A stretch of 6,891 nt of DNA from Archangium sp. (GTDB lineage Bacteria > Myxococcota > Myxococcia > Myxococcales > Myxococcaceae), in NCBI GenBank assembly GCA_016793525.1, contig JAEUJT010000069.1, positions 1 to 6,891 of the forward strand, given 5' to 3'. Numbering within the stretch: position 1 is the stretch's first letter; each line of letters opens with the position of its first letter. Of the stretch, positions 1 through 6,737 are shown piece after piece. The position numbers and the translations under genes are program-made. The notes under the pieces were generated by a model. The model saw only the letters and a list, made by a program, of their open reading frames with translations. It made no database searches and was not told the origin of the DNA.

Positions 1-1022
1 ACGATGCCCAGGTCCATCAGCTCGTGGTACCCGCGGCCCGCCTTCTTGTCAGACCGGCTCAGGTTGAGCAGGTACTCGACGTTGTCGAAGATCGGCTGCA
101 TCCACGGGTTGAGCTTCTCTTCGACCGAGCCGGGCAGGTACCCGATGTCGCGGCCGAGCGGGAAGATGGGGCGGCTGACGAGCAGCTTCTGGTACATCGC
201 CTCTTCGGTTACTTTTTGTAACCCGGCGGCGATCGCCATCAGCGTCTTGCCGGTGCCGGCCTTGCCGACGATGGTGACGATCTTCAGCTCGTCGTTGAGC
301 AGCAAGTCGATGAGGAACGTCTGCTCCATGTTGCGCGGCCGAACGCCCCACACGCCGTCTTTCACCTGGCGGTTGAGGGGCACCACGCGCTTGCGCTCTC
401 CGTCGTAGCGGCCCATCGCGGTGTGCGAGGGGTTCGCAGCGTCTTTGAAGAGCACGAACTGGTTCGGAACGAGCTGCTCGGCGTCGGGCACGTCGACGTC
501 GCCGCCCGGCTTGTACAGCTGGTTGATCACCTCGGCGGAGACGAGGCGCTCGGTGATGCCCGAGTACAGATCGGACACCTCGACCCGCTCGGGCTCGAAG
601 TCTTGAGCCAGCAGCCCCAGCGCGTCGGCGCGAATGCGGAGGTTGGTGTCTTTGGTGATGAAGAAGGTCGCCGACGTCGGGTCCTTCTTTCGGGTCTCGA
701 TCGCCACCGCGAGAATGCGGTTGTCCATCAGCCCGCCGTCGGCCATTGACTTGGTCAGATCGCGCTCGACGAAGCTGACCTTGAGTACGCCGCCGTTCGG
801 CAGCGGCACCCCTTCGGCCAACGTGCCCTCGGCGCGGTGGCCGTCGAGGTACCGAGCGACTTGGCGTGCGTTGCGCCCGAGCTCGCTCATGTCTTTCTTG
901 AACTGGTCGAGCTCTTCGATGACGTAGATGGGGATGACGACGGTGTTGTCGTCGAAGCTGTAGATCGACCGTGGGTCGTGCAGCAGAACGTTGGTGTCGA
1001 GAACGAAGTTCTTCCGCGACAA
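1..1022 (-). CDS. PhoH-family protein with N-terminal PIN domain (YlaK/PhoH2-like), 3' end beyond window
   Basis: Translating the minus strand gives 340 codons that run off the left edge. Residues 5-130 form a PIN-type nuclease domain. It opens with FVLDTNVLLHDP (D9), and further candidate metal-binding acids are E36/E37, D100 (MDNRILA) and D125 (ITKDTNLR). After a linker, the PhoH ATPase domain begins near residue 220, with the Walker A motif GKAGTGKT at 253-260. The Walker B region and roughly the last 100 residues lie outside the window. Family knowledge: PIN-PhoH proteins are cytoplasmic and are reported as ATP-dependent RNA-unwinding ribonucleases; the substrate here is unknown. The start is a TTG at 1022-1020. 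It is the only usual start codon between the upstream in-frame TGA and the conserved FVLDTN, and a GGGGG run lies 4 bases before it. The gene is co-directional with greB, 73 bases downstream of it. No small antitoxin-like ORF precedes it, so it does not resemble the PhoAT toxin-antitoxin arrangement. Confidence 0.93.
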   Translation of the reverse strand, partial: MSRKNFVLDTNVLLHDPRSIYSFDDNTVVIPIYVIEELDQFKKDMSELGRNARQVARYLDGHRAEGTLAEGVPLPNGGVLKVSFVERDLTKSMADGGLMDNRILAVAIETRKKDPTSATFFITKDTNLRIRADALGLLAQDFEPERVEVSDLYSGITERLVSAEVINQLYKPGGDVDVPDAEQLVPNQFVLFKDAANPSHTAMGRYDGERKRVVPLNRQVKDGVWGVRPRNMEQTFLIDLLLNDELKIVTIVGKAGTGKTLMAIAAGLQKVTEEAMYQKLLVSRPIFPLGRDIGYLPGSVEEKLNPWMQPIFDNVEYLLNLSRSDKKAGRGYHELMDLGI

Positions 1023-1047
1023 AAGGCCCCCGGGGCTTTGGGTGAGA

Positions 1048-1069
1048 TCAGCGGGTGTTCAGCGGGTGT
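1048..1069. repeat. Perfect 11-bp tandem duplication between greB and phoH
   Basis: TCAGCGGGTGT occurs twice in immediate succession on the plus strand (read ACACCCGCTGA twice on the coding minus strand). It lies in the greB-phoH gap, about 26 bases upstream of the phoH start. The repeat unit contains the in-frame TGA that closes the phoH frame upstream. It could be a simple slippage duplication or a paired binding site; nothing in the sequence decides between these. Confidence 0.8.
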
Positions 1070-1095
1070 GAGGAACGCCGCACTCTAGCGGGCTT

Positions 1096-1644
1096 TCACG
1101 ACGAGCGAATGGCGATGATCGTGAAATCGACCTCGCCCTTGGGCCGGTTCACGGTGACGAGGTCGCCTTTTCTCTTACCCATCAGCGCCTTGCCCACCGG
1201 TGAGTCGACAGAGATTCGGCTCGTCTTCACGTCGGTCTCGTCGGGGCCCACCAGCTGGTAGGTGACGGTGCTGCCGTCGTCGTCGTTCTCGAGGGTGACG
1301 GTGGCGCCGAAGTAGATGCGGCTGGTGTCTTTCTGCTCGCTCGGGTCGACGACGGTGAGCTGCTCGAGCCGCTTCTGCAGAAACCGCAGGCGCCGGTCGA
1401 TCTCCCGCAGGCGTTTCTTGCCGTAGATGTACTCGGCGTTTTCGCTGCGGTCTCCCAGCGCCGCCGCCGCGGAGACCTCAGCCGTCACCTTCGGTCGCTC
1501 GGTGGTGAGCAGGTGCCGCAGCTCTGCGCGCAATTTCTGCGCACCAGCGAGGGTAATGTACATCGTGCCGCGCGGGCGCACGTCGTCGTTTTCGGGTTCG
1601 TCGGAGCCCTCCAGGAGGGGCTCTTCGTCGATCGGCTTCACCAT
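1096..1644 (-). CDS. greB: Transcription elongation factor GreB (transcript cleavage factor)
   Basis: This 182-residue protein matches GreB along its length. The N-terminal coiled-coil hairpin spans about residues 30-105 and carries the tip motif LGDRSENAEY, with the acidic pair D65 and E68 that in GreA/GreB coordinates Mg2+ in the RNA polymerase secondary channel. The GreB-type helix YGKKRLREIDRRLRFL follows at 74-89. The C-terminal FKBP-like domain carries the VGPDETD and ISVDSPVGKALMGK motifs. GreB rescues backtracked RNA polymerase by stimulating cleavage of the nascent transcript. Compared with E. coli GreB there is an acid-rich N-terminal extension of about 27 residues before MYITLAGAQKL. 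The ATG at 1644 lies 6 bases after the transporter stop and has no visible Shine-Dalgarno, so translation may be coupled. The internal ATG at 1563 would give a protein of usual length and is the alternative start. Identity as a Gre factor is firm; GreB over GreA rests on the YGKKRLREIDRR segment. Confidence 0.93.
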   Translation of the reverse strand: MVKPIDEEPLLEGSDEPENDDVRPRGTMYITLAGAQKLRAELRHLLTTERPKVTAEVSAAAALGDRSENAEYIYGKKRLREIDRRLRFLQKRLEQLTVVDPSEQKDTSRIYFGATVTLENDDDGSTVTYQLVGPDETDVKTSRISVDSPVGKALMGKRKGDLVTVNRPKGEVDFTIIAIRSS

Positions 1645-1650
1645 GATTTT

Positions 1651-3051
1651 TTAGTGCGCGGCGGTGTTGGAGCGGGGCCGTGCGTTCCACACCCGCGTCG
1701 CCAGCCCGAGCCCGAGAACCGCGACGGGGATCATCGCCAGCGGCCACACCGACCAGTTGGCGGGATCTTTCGCGTCGAGATCTTTGGGGAGGATGCGCCC
1801 GAAGATGAACGACTGCGACGCGCTGCCCAAATAGACGAAGCCGTCGATGATTCCGGTGGCGATGCCGGCGCCCTTCTTGCCGCCGAAGTCCATCGACGCG
1901 GTGCCCGAGAGCATGCCGTGCACGCCGATCACGCAGAGCGACATGAAGGCCACCGACCAGCCCACCGTGACGCCGCCCATGGTGACGAACGCGGTGACCG
2001 CTCCGGTCAGGAGGCCGACGTAGAGCACGGTGGCGACGGGCCCTCGCCGCGAGCCGAAGAGGTGGTCGGAAATGAAGCCGGCGAACACGCCTCCGAGAAT
2101 GCCGGCCACGCACGACACGAGGCCCCAGTTGGCGAACACGAAGTGGGCCGCCTGCCCGACGCTCTTGGCGTAGTTGGGCCCCCAGGTCATCACCGCTTGG
2201 CGCAGGTAGCCGCTGCAAAACTCGACGGCCACGATGATCCAGATCACGGGTTGGCTGAACATGCGCTTGGCGATGCGCACCAGCGAAGGTGGGCCTCCTC
2301 CGTCGTCGTGGGTGGCGTCGCCGGTGTCGAAGTCGGCGAACCCCGCGGAGCCCGGCGAATCGCGGATCACGAACAGATCCATCAGGAAGAAGCCGGCGAG
2401 GGTGAACGCGGGGATCCAGAACACCCACGGCAGCGGCAGCACCGCGCGAATGGCCTTGCTCCAGTCGAACGCGAAGTAGAGCCCGAGGGAGATGAGAATG
2501 CCGAACAACCCGCCCAGCACGCCGCGTTCCCGCACGTGGAACCAGGGCGCGTTGACCTTCACGATCGAGACGGCGCCGAAGCTCTGAAAGTACATGTTGA
2601 TCGCGTTGAGCAGCGTGAGCCACGGCACCATCGCTTCTGCCGTGACCGCGCCCTGCGACGACTGCCAGAACAAGAAGCCGAGGCCCAGGTTCGCCACCGC
2701 GGAGCCACCGGCGGCGAGCAGAATGGTGACCCGGCCGCCCCAGCGATCGGTGAGCGGGCCGTTGAGCAGAAACGCCAGGCCGTAGGTGATGGCCGCCACG
2801 CCCTCGATGTCGCCGAACTGCCGCTTGGTCAGCAGCCCGATGGTCTCGAGCTCGGAGCCCATCGCCTTGAAGTTGTACCGGCCAAAGTAGAGGAACGCGT
2901 AGGTCAACCCGAGCGGTACCCAGTTCAGCACCCGGCGGCGCTTGAAGGCGGGGGAGTGCCCCAGCTCGACCTTCGGCAACCGGCTCAGGACGATGCCCAC
3001 CGCCATCAGCAGCAGGACGATGGGCAGCATGTTCGAGAGCCAGTTCGGCAC
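1651..3051 (-). CDS. MFS transporter, organophosphate:phosphate antiporter (GlpT/UhpT-like) type
   Basis: A 466-residue, strongly hydrophobic inner-membrane protein. YFGRYNFKAM near residue 55 corresponds to the RKNF segment of GlpT and places R58 at the position of GlpT Arg45. GYLRQAVMTWGPNYAKS places R284 at the position of GlpT Arg269. These two arginines bind the phosphate group in the family. The MFS motif A is visible as GPLTDRWGGRV. Family knowledge: such carriers exchange inorganic phosphate for glycerol 3-phosphate, hexose phosphates or related compounds; the substrate here cannot be read from sequence. The N-terminus carries an extra hydrophobic stretch (about residues 7-24) ahead of the canonical first helix. 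I chose the GTG at 3051 because GGAGGGG ends 6 bases before it; a TTG at 3066 would add five residues but lies upstream of that site. It is the first gene of a minus-strand run with greB and phoH. A sensor-type paralogue such as UhpC cannot be excluded. Confidence 0.88.
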   Translation of the reverse strand: MPNWLSNMLPIVLLLMAVGIVLSRLPKVELGHSPAFKRRRVLNWVPLGLTYAFLYFGRYNFKAMGSELETIGLLTKRQFGDIEGVAAITYGLAFLLNGPLTDRWGGRVTILLAAGGSAVANLGLGFLFWQSSQGAVTAEAMVPWLTLLNAINMYFQSFGAVSIVKVNAPWFHVRERGVLGGLFGILISLGLYFAFDWSKAIRAVLPLPWVFWIPAFTLAGFFLMDLFVIRDSPGSAGFADFDTGDATHDDGGGPPSLVRIAKRMFSQPVIWIIVAVEFCSGYLRQAVMTWGPNYAKSVGQAAHFVFANWGLVSCVAGILGGVFAGFISDHLFGSRRGPVATVLYVGLLTGAVTAFVTMGGVTVGWSVAFMSLCVIGVHGMLSGTASMDFGGKKGAGIATGIIDGFVYLGSASQSFIFGRILPKDLDAKDPANWSVWPLAMIPVAVLGLGLATRVWNARPRSNTAAH

Positions 3052-3057
3052 GAGACA

Positions 3058-3064
3058 CCCCTCC
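3058..3064 (-). promoter_or_regulatory. Shine-Dalgarno site of the OPA-type transporter gene
   Basis: The minus strand reads GGAGGGG followed by six bases (TGTCTC) and then GTG. This strong site fixes the transporter start at 3051 over the upstream TTG at 3066. It is the clearest ribosome binding site in the window. Confidence 0.75.
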
Positions 3065-3091
3065 AAAGCGCGACGCCACGCCGCCGGCGCC

Positions 3092-3119
3092 GCGTTACAC
3101 GGCCGTTCAGTTCAGTCAA
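3092..3119 (-). promoter_or_regulatory. Possible sigma70-type promoter for the transporter-greB-phoH run
   Basis: On the minus strand TTGACT (3119-3114) matches the -35 consensus at five of six positions. Sixteen bases later comes TAACGC (3097-3092), a poor -10 match of two of six positions. The location, 40 to 70 bases upstream of the transporter start, is right. The weak -10 keeps this a tentative call. Confidence 0.25.
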
Positions 3120-3145
3120 CGCTGCCGATCGAGCAACCCCATGAG

Positions 3146-3170
3146 AAATCGAAGGTGGTGGTCTCGATTT
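3146..3170. promoter_or_regulatory. Inverted repeat AAATCGA-N11-TCGATTT, candidate operator
   Basis: Two perfect 7-base arms, AAATCGA at 3146-3152 and TCGATTT at 3164-3170, flank an 11-base spacer in the divergent intergenic region. The arms are AT-rich against a GC-rich background. The 18-base spacing between equivalent positions of the arms is a little under two helical turns, as expected for a dimeric regulator. It is not followed by a T-run, so it does not look like a terminator. The cognate factor is unknown. Confidence 0.45.
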
Positions 3171-3186
3171 GTCACCTCGTTGTGAC
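3171..3186. promoter_or_regulatory. Inverted repeat GTCAC-N6-GTGAC next to the upstream palindrome
   Basis: Perfect 5-base arms (3171-3175 and 3182-3186) surround CTCGTT and directly abut the AAATCGA palindrome. It ends 13 bases before the GTG start of the plus-strand gene, where a bound repressor would block initiation. The arms are the reverse arrangement of the CRP half-sites (TGTGA-N6-TCACA), so I do not call it a CRP site. Short arms make chance occurrence quite possible. Confidence 0.3.
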
Positions 3187-3199
3187 GTAGAGTTCACAT

Positions 3200-4831
3200 G
3201 TGCCAGACGGTGGGAGCCCCGAGCTCTTCGAGACGAAGCTCGACATTCACGACCGCAAGCAGTTCGAGTTGAAGCTCGAGTACCAGCCCAGCGGCACTGA
3301 TCCCCGCAGCGAATATTTCGTCGAGACGCTGCTGTTTCTCCCGCGCTCGCTCAACGTCAGCCAAGACACCTGGCCGCGCGAAGACTTCTACGCCGACCTC
3401 CACAACTACGTGCGGCTGAAGACGCCGGTGCTGGCGTTCGACGAGCTGCTGACCGGGTCTCACTCGCCGCTGGTGCAGCTGACCGAGCGCATCGCCCTCG
3501 GCTTACTCGGGCCGGAGTCTGAGGTCGTCTACGACGCGAAGATGTTGGCCTGCGTGCTGCGCGGTGCCCTGCGGCGCTTTACCCGAGGCATGAAGCAGCA
3601 GTGCGCGGCGATGGCGCAGGGCAAGGAGTCGCCTGACTGTGCGCCGCCGGAGTCGATCGAGCGGCTGCAACAGCTGGCGCGCAAGTCGGTCGACGCGACC
3701 CAGCGCACGCTGCAGGAGTACCGGTCGACGGTGGGGCAGCTGCAAGAGAAGTACAACCTGAGCCCGAAGACGCAGGCCTCGCTGCGGTTGGTCGACGAGT
3801 ACATGAGCCTGGTGGTCGAGCAGTCGTTCCGCAAGGTCGTGGTGCAGATGGAGCGCATGCCCCGCACCGGCGTGTGCGCCGAGCTTCGCCGCGAACTGAT
3901 GGACGTGGTGATCGCCGACGAGAGCTACCGCAAGTCGCTGGGGCTGACGTCGGTGATCGCGCCCGACTCCGACAATGAGGAATACACGCACCGCCTCGGC
4001 TTCTTGAAGAAGTTCTGCATGAACATCCTCTTCCTCAAGGTGCAGCGCAGCTCACAGCGCAAAGCCTGGGAAGAGATGCTGTTCGCGATGGCGGCTGGCG
4101 GCTCCATGGCGCTGGCGCTGGCCATCGGCTTCGTCGCCCAGACGCGCTACCCGCAGGCGTCGTTCAACTTCTTCGTCATCGCCGTGATGGGCTACATGGT
4201 GAAAGATCGCATCAAAGAGGGCCTTCGCCGCGTGTTGTCCGCGTACGCCGGCAAGTTCCTCTACGAGCGCACCACCCGAATTCTCGACCCGGTGACCCAA
4301 GACGCGGTCGGCGTCTGTAAAGAGAAGGTCGACTACGGCTCGGCGGTCGACGTGCCTCCCGAGGTGAAGTCATTGCGCGAGCACGACGACCTGATCACCG
4401 CCGCGCAGGGCGAAGTGGCCGAAGACGTCATTCGCTACCGCAAGCGCATCACCCTCGAGTCCGAGATGTTGCCGCGCATCGGCGACGGGCTGGTGGCGGG
4501 CGTCACCGACATCATTCGACTCAACATCGACCGGCTGCTCCACGACATGGACGACCCAGAGTACGCCATCGACTACGTCGACCTCGACGACTTCAGCGTC
4601 GAGCGGCTTCGCGCGTCGAAGGCCTACCGCATCGACATGGCGTTTCGCCTCTCGGTCGACGACGGCAAACACCGCGAGACGACCGTGCGCCTTGTTCGGC
4701 TGGTGCTCGACCGAAATGGCATCAAGCGCATGACCGAGCTGTCAGCCAAGAGCGACCCGCGCACGCGCTTCATCGAGAGCATGCCGCCGCGCCGGGTGGT
4801 GCCGCAGCCGGTGACGCAGCACGTCAGCTGA
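3200..4831 (+). CDS. Conserved-looking hypothetical membrane protein with central two-helix hairpin
   Basis: A 543-residue protein that I do not recognise as a member of a named family. Visible parts: an N-terminal soluble region (about 1-110), rich in charged and aromatic residues; a mostly helical region (about 110-290) with a likely coiled coil at 151-184 and amphipathic helices after it; and a hydrophobic pair at about 293-313 and 321-334 with a short polar loop (QTRYPQ), suggesting one membrane hairpin with both ends on the same side. After KDRIKEGLRR comes a C-terminal region of about 200 residues, with an acidic patch at 448-464 (HDMDDPE to DLDD) and a strand-like stretch around 470-505. 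No signal peptide, Walker motif or recognisable catalytic signature is evident. The start is GTG at 3200, without a clear Shine-Dalgarno; an ATG at 3198 is in another frame. A HAD phosphohydrolase gene follows after 51 bases on the same strand. Coding potential is supported by length and by normal, non-arginine-rich composition. Confidence 0.88.
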   Translation: MPDGGSPELFETKLDIHDRKQFELKLEYQPSGTDPRSEYFVETLLFLPRSLNVSQDTWPREDFYADLHNYVRLKTPVLAFDELLTGSHSPLVQLTERIALGLLGPESEVVYDAKMLACVLRGALRRFTRGMKQQCAAMAQGKESPDCAPPESIERLQQLARKSVDATQRTLQEYRSTVGQLQEKYNLSPKTQASLRLVDEYMSLVVEQSFRKVVVQMERMPRTGVCAELRRELMDVVIADESYRKSLGLTSVIAPDSDNEEYTHRLGFLKKFCMNILFLKVQRSSQRKAWEEMLFAMAAGGSMALALAIGFVAQTRYPQASFNFFVIAVMGYMVKDRIKEGLRRVLSAYAGKFLYERTTRILDPVTQDAVGVCKEKVDYGSAVDVPPEVKSLREHDDLITAAQGEVAEDVIRYRKRITLESEMLPRIGDGLVAGVTDIIRLNIDRLLHDMDDPEYAIDYVDLDDFSVERLRASKAYRIDMAFRLSVDDGKHRETTVRLVRLVLDRNGIKRMTELSAKSDPRTRFIESMPPRRVVPQPVTQHVS

Positions 4832-4882
4832 GCTGGGCGGGCTCTCCTCGAGCGGCTGATTTCTGCTACAGGCCCGCGCCCT

Positions 4883-5614
4883 ATGTCTGACTTTTTGTCC
4901 CGTGTGGCGGTCGATTGGTCGTCGGTGCTCGAGCGTGTGTTGGCCGCAGGCCGGGAGCGCAAGGCGAGCGGGTTGCTCGTGTTCGATCTCGACTCGACCA
5001 TCTTCGACAACCGGCCTCGGCAGGCGCGCATCGTGCGTGAGTTCGGCGCCGCAAAGAATCTCACGCCGTTGACGAAGTGCCAGCCGTTCCACTTCACCAG
5101 CGGGTGGGATCTGCGGGCGGCGGTGATGAGTTGCGGCGTTTCGGCGGCCGACGCCGAGGCGATGTACAAAGATCTGAAGGCCTTCTGGGCCGAGCGCTTC
5201 TTCACCAGCGACTACTGCCACGACGACATCGAGATCGTCGGTGCTCCGCGGTACCTGCACGCGTGCGTGGCCACCGGGGCGCAGGTCGTCTACGTCACCG
5301 GCCGCCACGAGGAGATGCGTGCGGGGTCGATCGCTGCCCTCGAGAAATGCCGCATGCCGGTGCCGGGCAAGGGCATCACGTTGATCATGAAGCCGACGCT
5401 CCGCGAGAGCGACGACGCGTACAAGCGCACCGCTCACCAGACCCTGAGCAGCATGGGCACCGTGCTCGCGGCGTTCGACAACGAGCCCACGCACATCAAC
5501 GACTACGCCATTCGCTTCGAGGCGTGTCTGCCGGTGCACCTGGCGACGGATCACTCCGGTCGCGACGTGAAGCTGCACGACCGAGTGGTGTCGATTCCGC
5601 ACTTCGCCTGGTGA
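4883..5614 (+). CDS. HAD-superfamily hydrolase (probable phosphatase), C1-cap type
   Basis: A 243-residue cytoplasmic protein carrying all four HAD motifs. Motif I is FDLDSTIFDN, with nucleophile D35 and acid/base D37. Motif II is YVTGR, with T139. Motif III is probably K170 in LIMKP. Motif IV is FDNEPTHIN, with D199 and E201. About 100 residues separate motifs I and II; this segment is largely helical (for example AADAEAMYKDLKAFWAERFF) and occupies the C1-cap position, suggesting a small-molecule substrate. Family knowledge: the DxDST motif with these partners favours phosphomonoester hydrolysis through an aspartyl-phosphate. The substrate is not identifiable. The ATG at 4883 has only a weak ACAGG about 11 bases upstream. 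It follows the unassigned membrane protein gene by 51 bases with no evident terminator between, so the two are probably co-transcribed. Its stop is 6 bases from that of the convergent aminotransferase gene. Confidence 0.92.
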   Translation: MSDFLSRVAVDWSSVLERVLAAGRERKASGLLVFDLDSTIFDNRPRQARIVREFGAAKNLTPLTKCQPFHFTSGWDLRAAVMSCGVSAADAEAMYKDLKAFWAERFFTSDYCHDDIEIVGAPRYLHACVATGAQVVYVTGRHEEMRAGSIAALEKCRMPVPGKGITLIMKPTLRESDDAYKRTAHQTLSSMGTVLAAFDNEPTHINDYAIRFEACLPVHLATDHSGRDVKLHDRVVSIPHFAW

Positions 5615-5620
5615 GCGCGT

Positions 5621-6733
5621 TCAGCGGGCGAGGTGGTCAGCGAGCACGTCGAGCGTCTGCGGCAGGTTTTTTCGCCCGAGCCCGACGCGGAGAAACCCGC
5701 TGACGTAGCCGAACATCTCCGACGGCACACTCATGACGCCGGTGTCGCGCACCAGGGCCTCGCTGAAGCCCAGCGTGGTGCCTGGCACCTTGACCGCGGT
5801 GAAGGTGGTCGAGCCGCCCTCAGCGGCGAGGTCGGTGAAGACGGAGGCGTGCGCGCGGCAGAACGCCGCGAAGTGCGCCCGGTTGGTGTCGATGGTGGCT
5901 TGGTTCCGCGCGATGAGCGCCTCGCTGTGGTCGAGCGCGATCAACGCCAGCAGCTCGCTCGGCGCGCTGTTGCAGATGGTGAGGTAGTCGCGAAAGCGTT
6001 GGATTCGCTCCCGCACGTTCGCGTCTTTGACCACCAGCCACCCGATGCGGGTGCCGGCGAGCCCGAAGCTCTTGGCCATGCCCCAGAGCGAGAGCGCCCG
6101 AGGCGTCAGATCGCAGGCCGCTTGGAGGTGCAACGACGGGTGGCTCGCGAGGCCCCGGTACATCTCGTCAGAGAACAGCCACGCGCCGTGCCGCTCGACG
6201 ATCTGGAGAATGGCCCGGTATTCGTCGGACGAGGGGATGAAGCCGGTCGGGTTGTGCGGGAAGTTCAGCACCACGAGCTTGGTGCGCGGCGTGAGCAGCG
6301 CGGCGAGCTCCTCGGGGTCGAAGGACCAGCGCCCGTCGACGATGTGTGGGCCCCAGAACGACACGTCACAGCCGAGCGCCCGAGGCACCTCCGAGAGCGA
6401 CTGGTAGGCGGGGCGCATGCACACCACGTGGTCGCCTGCAGAGAGCAGCACGTTCATGGCGATGAAGTTGGCCTCGCCAGGCGAGAGCACGAGCACGTCG
6501 GCGGGCGTAGCGGTGGGGTAGTGCCGAGCGATGGCTTCTCGCAGCTGGGGGAGCCCCGCCGATTCGGTGTACCCGAGCGTCAGCGCGTCCCACGCCGCCC
6601 GCTGCGCCGGGGAGGCGAGCGCGAGCAGCTCGCTCATCGGGAGCCCGTCGCAGTCGGAGCTGCTCAAAAGGTACCGGGCCGAGAACTCGTGTTGGGCGAA
6701 GAAGCGCTCGAGCTGAAAGGGTTCGAGCTGCAC
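5621..6733 (-). CDS. Class I/II fold PLP-dependent aminotransferase
   Basis: A 370-residue fold-type I PLP enzyme. Visible signatures, numbered from the GTG at 6733: the cofactor-side motif GYTESAGLPQLREAIA; NFPHNPTG with N161; SDEMYRG with D189, which pairs with the pyridine nitrogen, and Y192; the Schiff-base lysine K221 in SLWGMAKSFG followed by GTRIGW; and a C-terminal FLRVGLGR, with R349 at the position of the substrate-carboxylate arginine. Such enzymes transfer an amino group from an amino acid to a 2-oxo acid, or catalyse related PLP chemistry; the specific substrate is not evident. I prefer the GTG at 6733, which gives MQLEPFQLERFFA and begins 4 bases after the upstream Nudix-like gene stops. 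A GTG at 6751 would add six residues (MGAGSP) and overlap that gene by 14 bases. It lies in a minus-strand pair with the Nudix gene. Confidence 0.93.
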   Translation of the reverse strand: MQLEPFQLERFFAQHEFSARYLLSSSDCDGLPMSELLALASPAQRAAWDALTLGYTESAGLPQLREAIARHYPTATPADVLVLSPGEANFIAMNVLLSAGDHVVCMRPAYQSLSEVPRALGCDVSFWGPHIVDGRWSFDPEELAALLTPRTKLVVLNFPHNPTGFIPSSDEYRAILQIVERHGAWLFSDEMYRGLASHPSLHLQAACDLTPRALSLWGMAKSFGLAGTRIGWLVVKDANVRERIQRFRDYLTICNSAPSELLALIALDHSEALIARNQATIDTNRAHFAAFCRAHASVFTDLAAEGGSTTFTAVKVPGTTLGFSEALVRDTGVMSVPSEMFGYVSGFLRVGLGRKNLPQTLDVLADHLAR

Positions 6734-6737
6734 GGGA

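Noticed and set aside
1..1095. PhoH as the toxin part of a PhoAT toxin-antitoxin pair
   Set aside because: No small antitoxin-like frame lies in the 73 bases upstream; the preceding gene is greB. The arrangement fits a housekeeping PIN-PhoH protein better.
1478..3144. Two long overlapping open frames, one on each strand (plus 1513-3144, minus 1478-3079), across the transporter gene
   Set aside because: Both translate into arginine-, histidine- and glutamate-rich low-complexity protein without family motifs. They are the expected shadows of a GC-rich gene; the transporter frame has clear membrane helices and phosphate-binding arginines.
3171..3186. CRP/FNR-type binding site
   Set aside because: CRP sites read TGTGA-N6-TCACA. 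Here the arms are in the opposite order (GTCAC-N6-GTGAC), so the resemblance is superficial.
4832..4846. Short hairpin (GAGC-N7-GCTC) after the 543-residue gene as a terminator
   Set aside because: Only four paired bases and no T-run follow. It does not support termination before the HAD gene.
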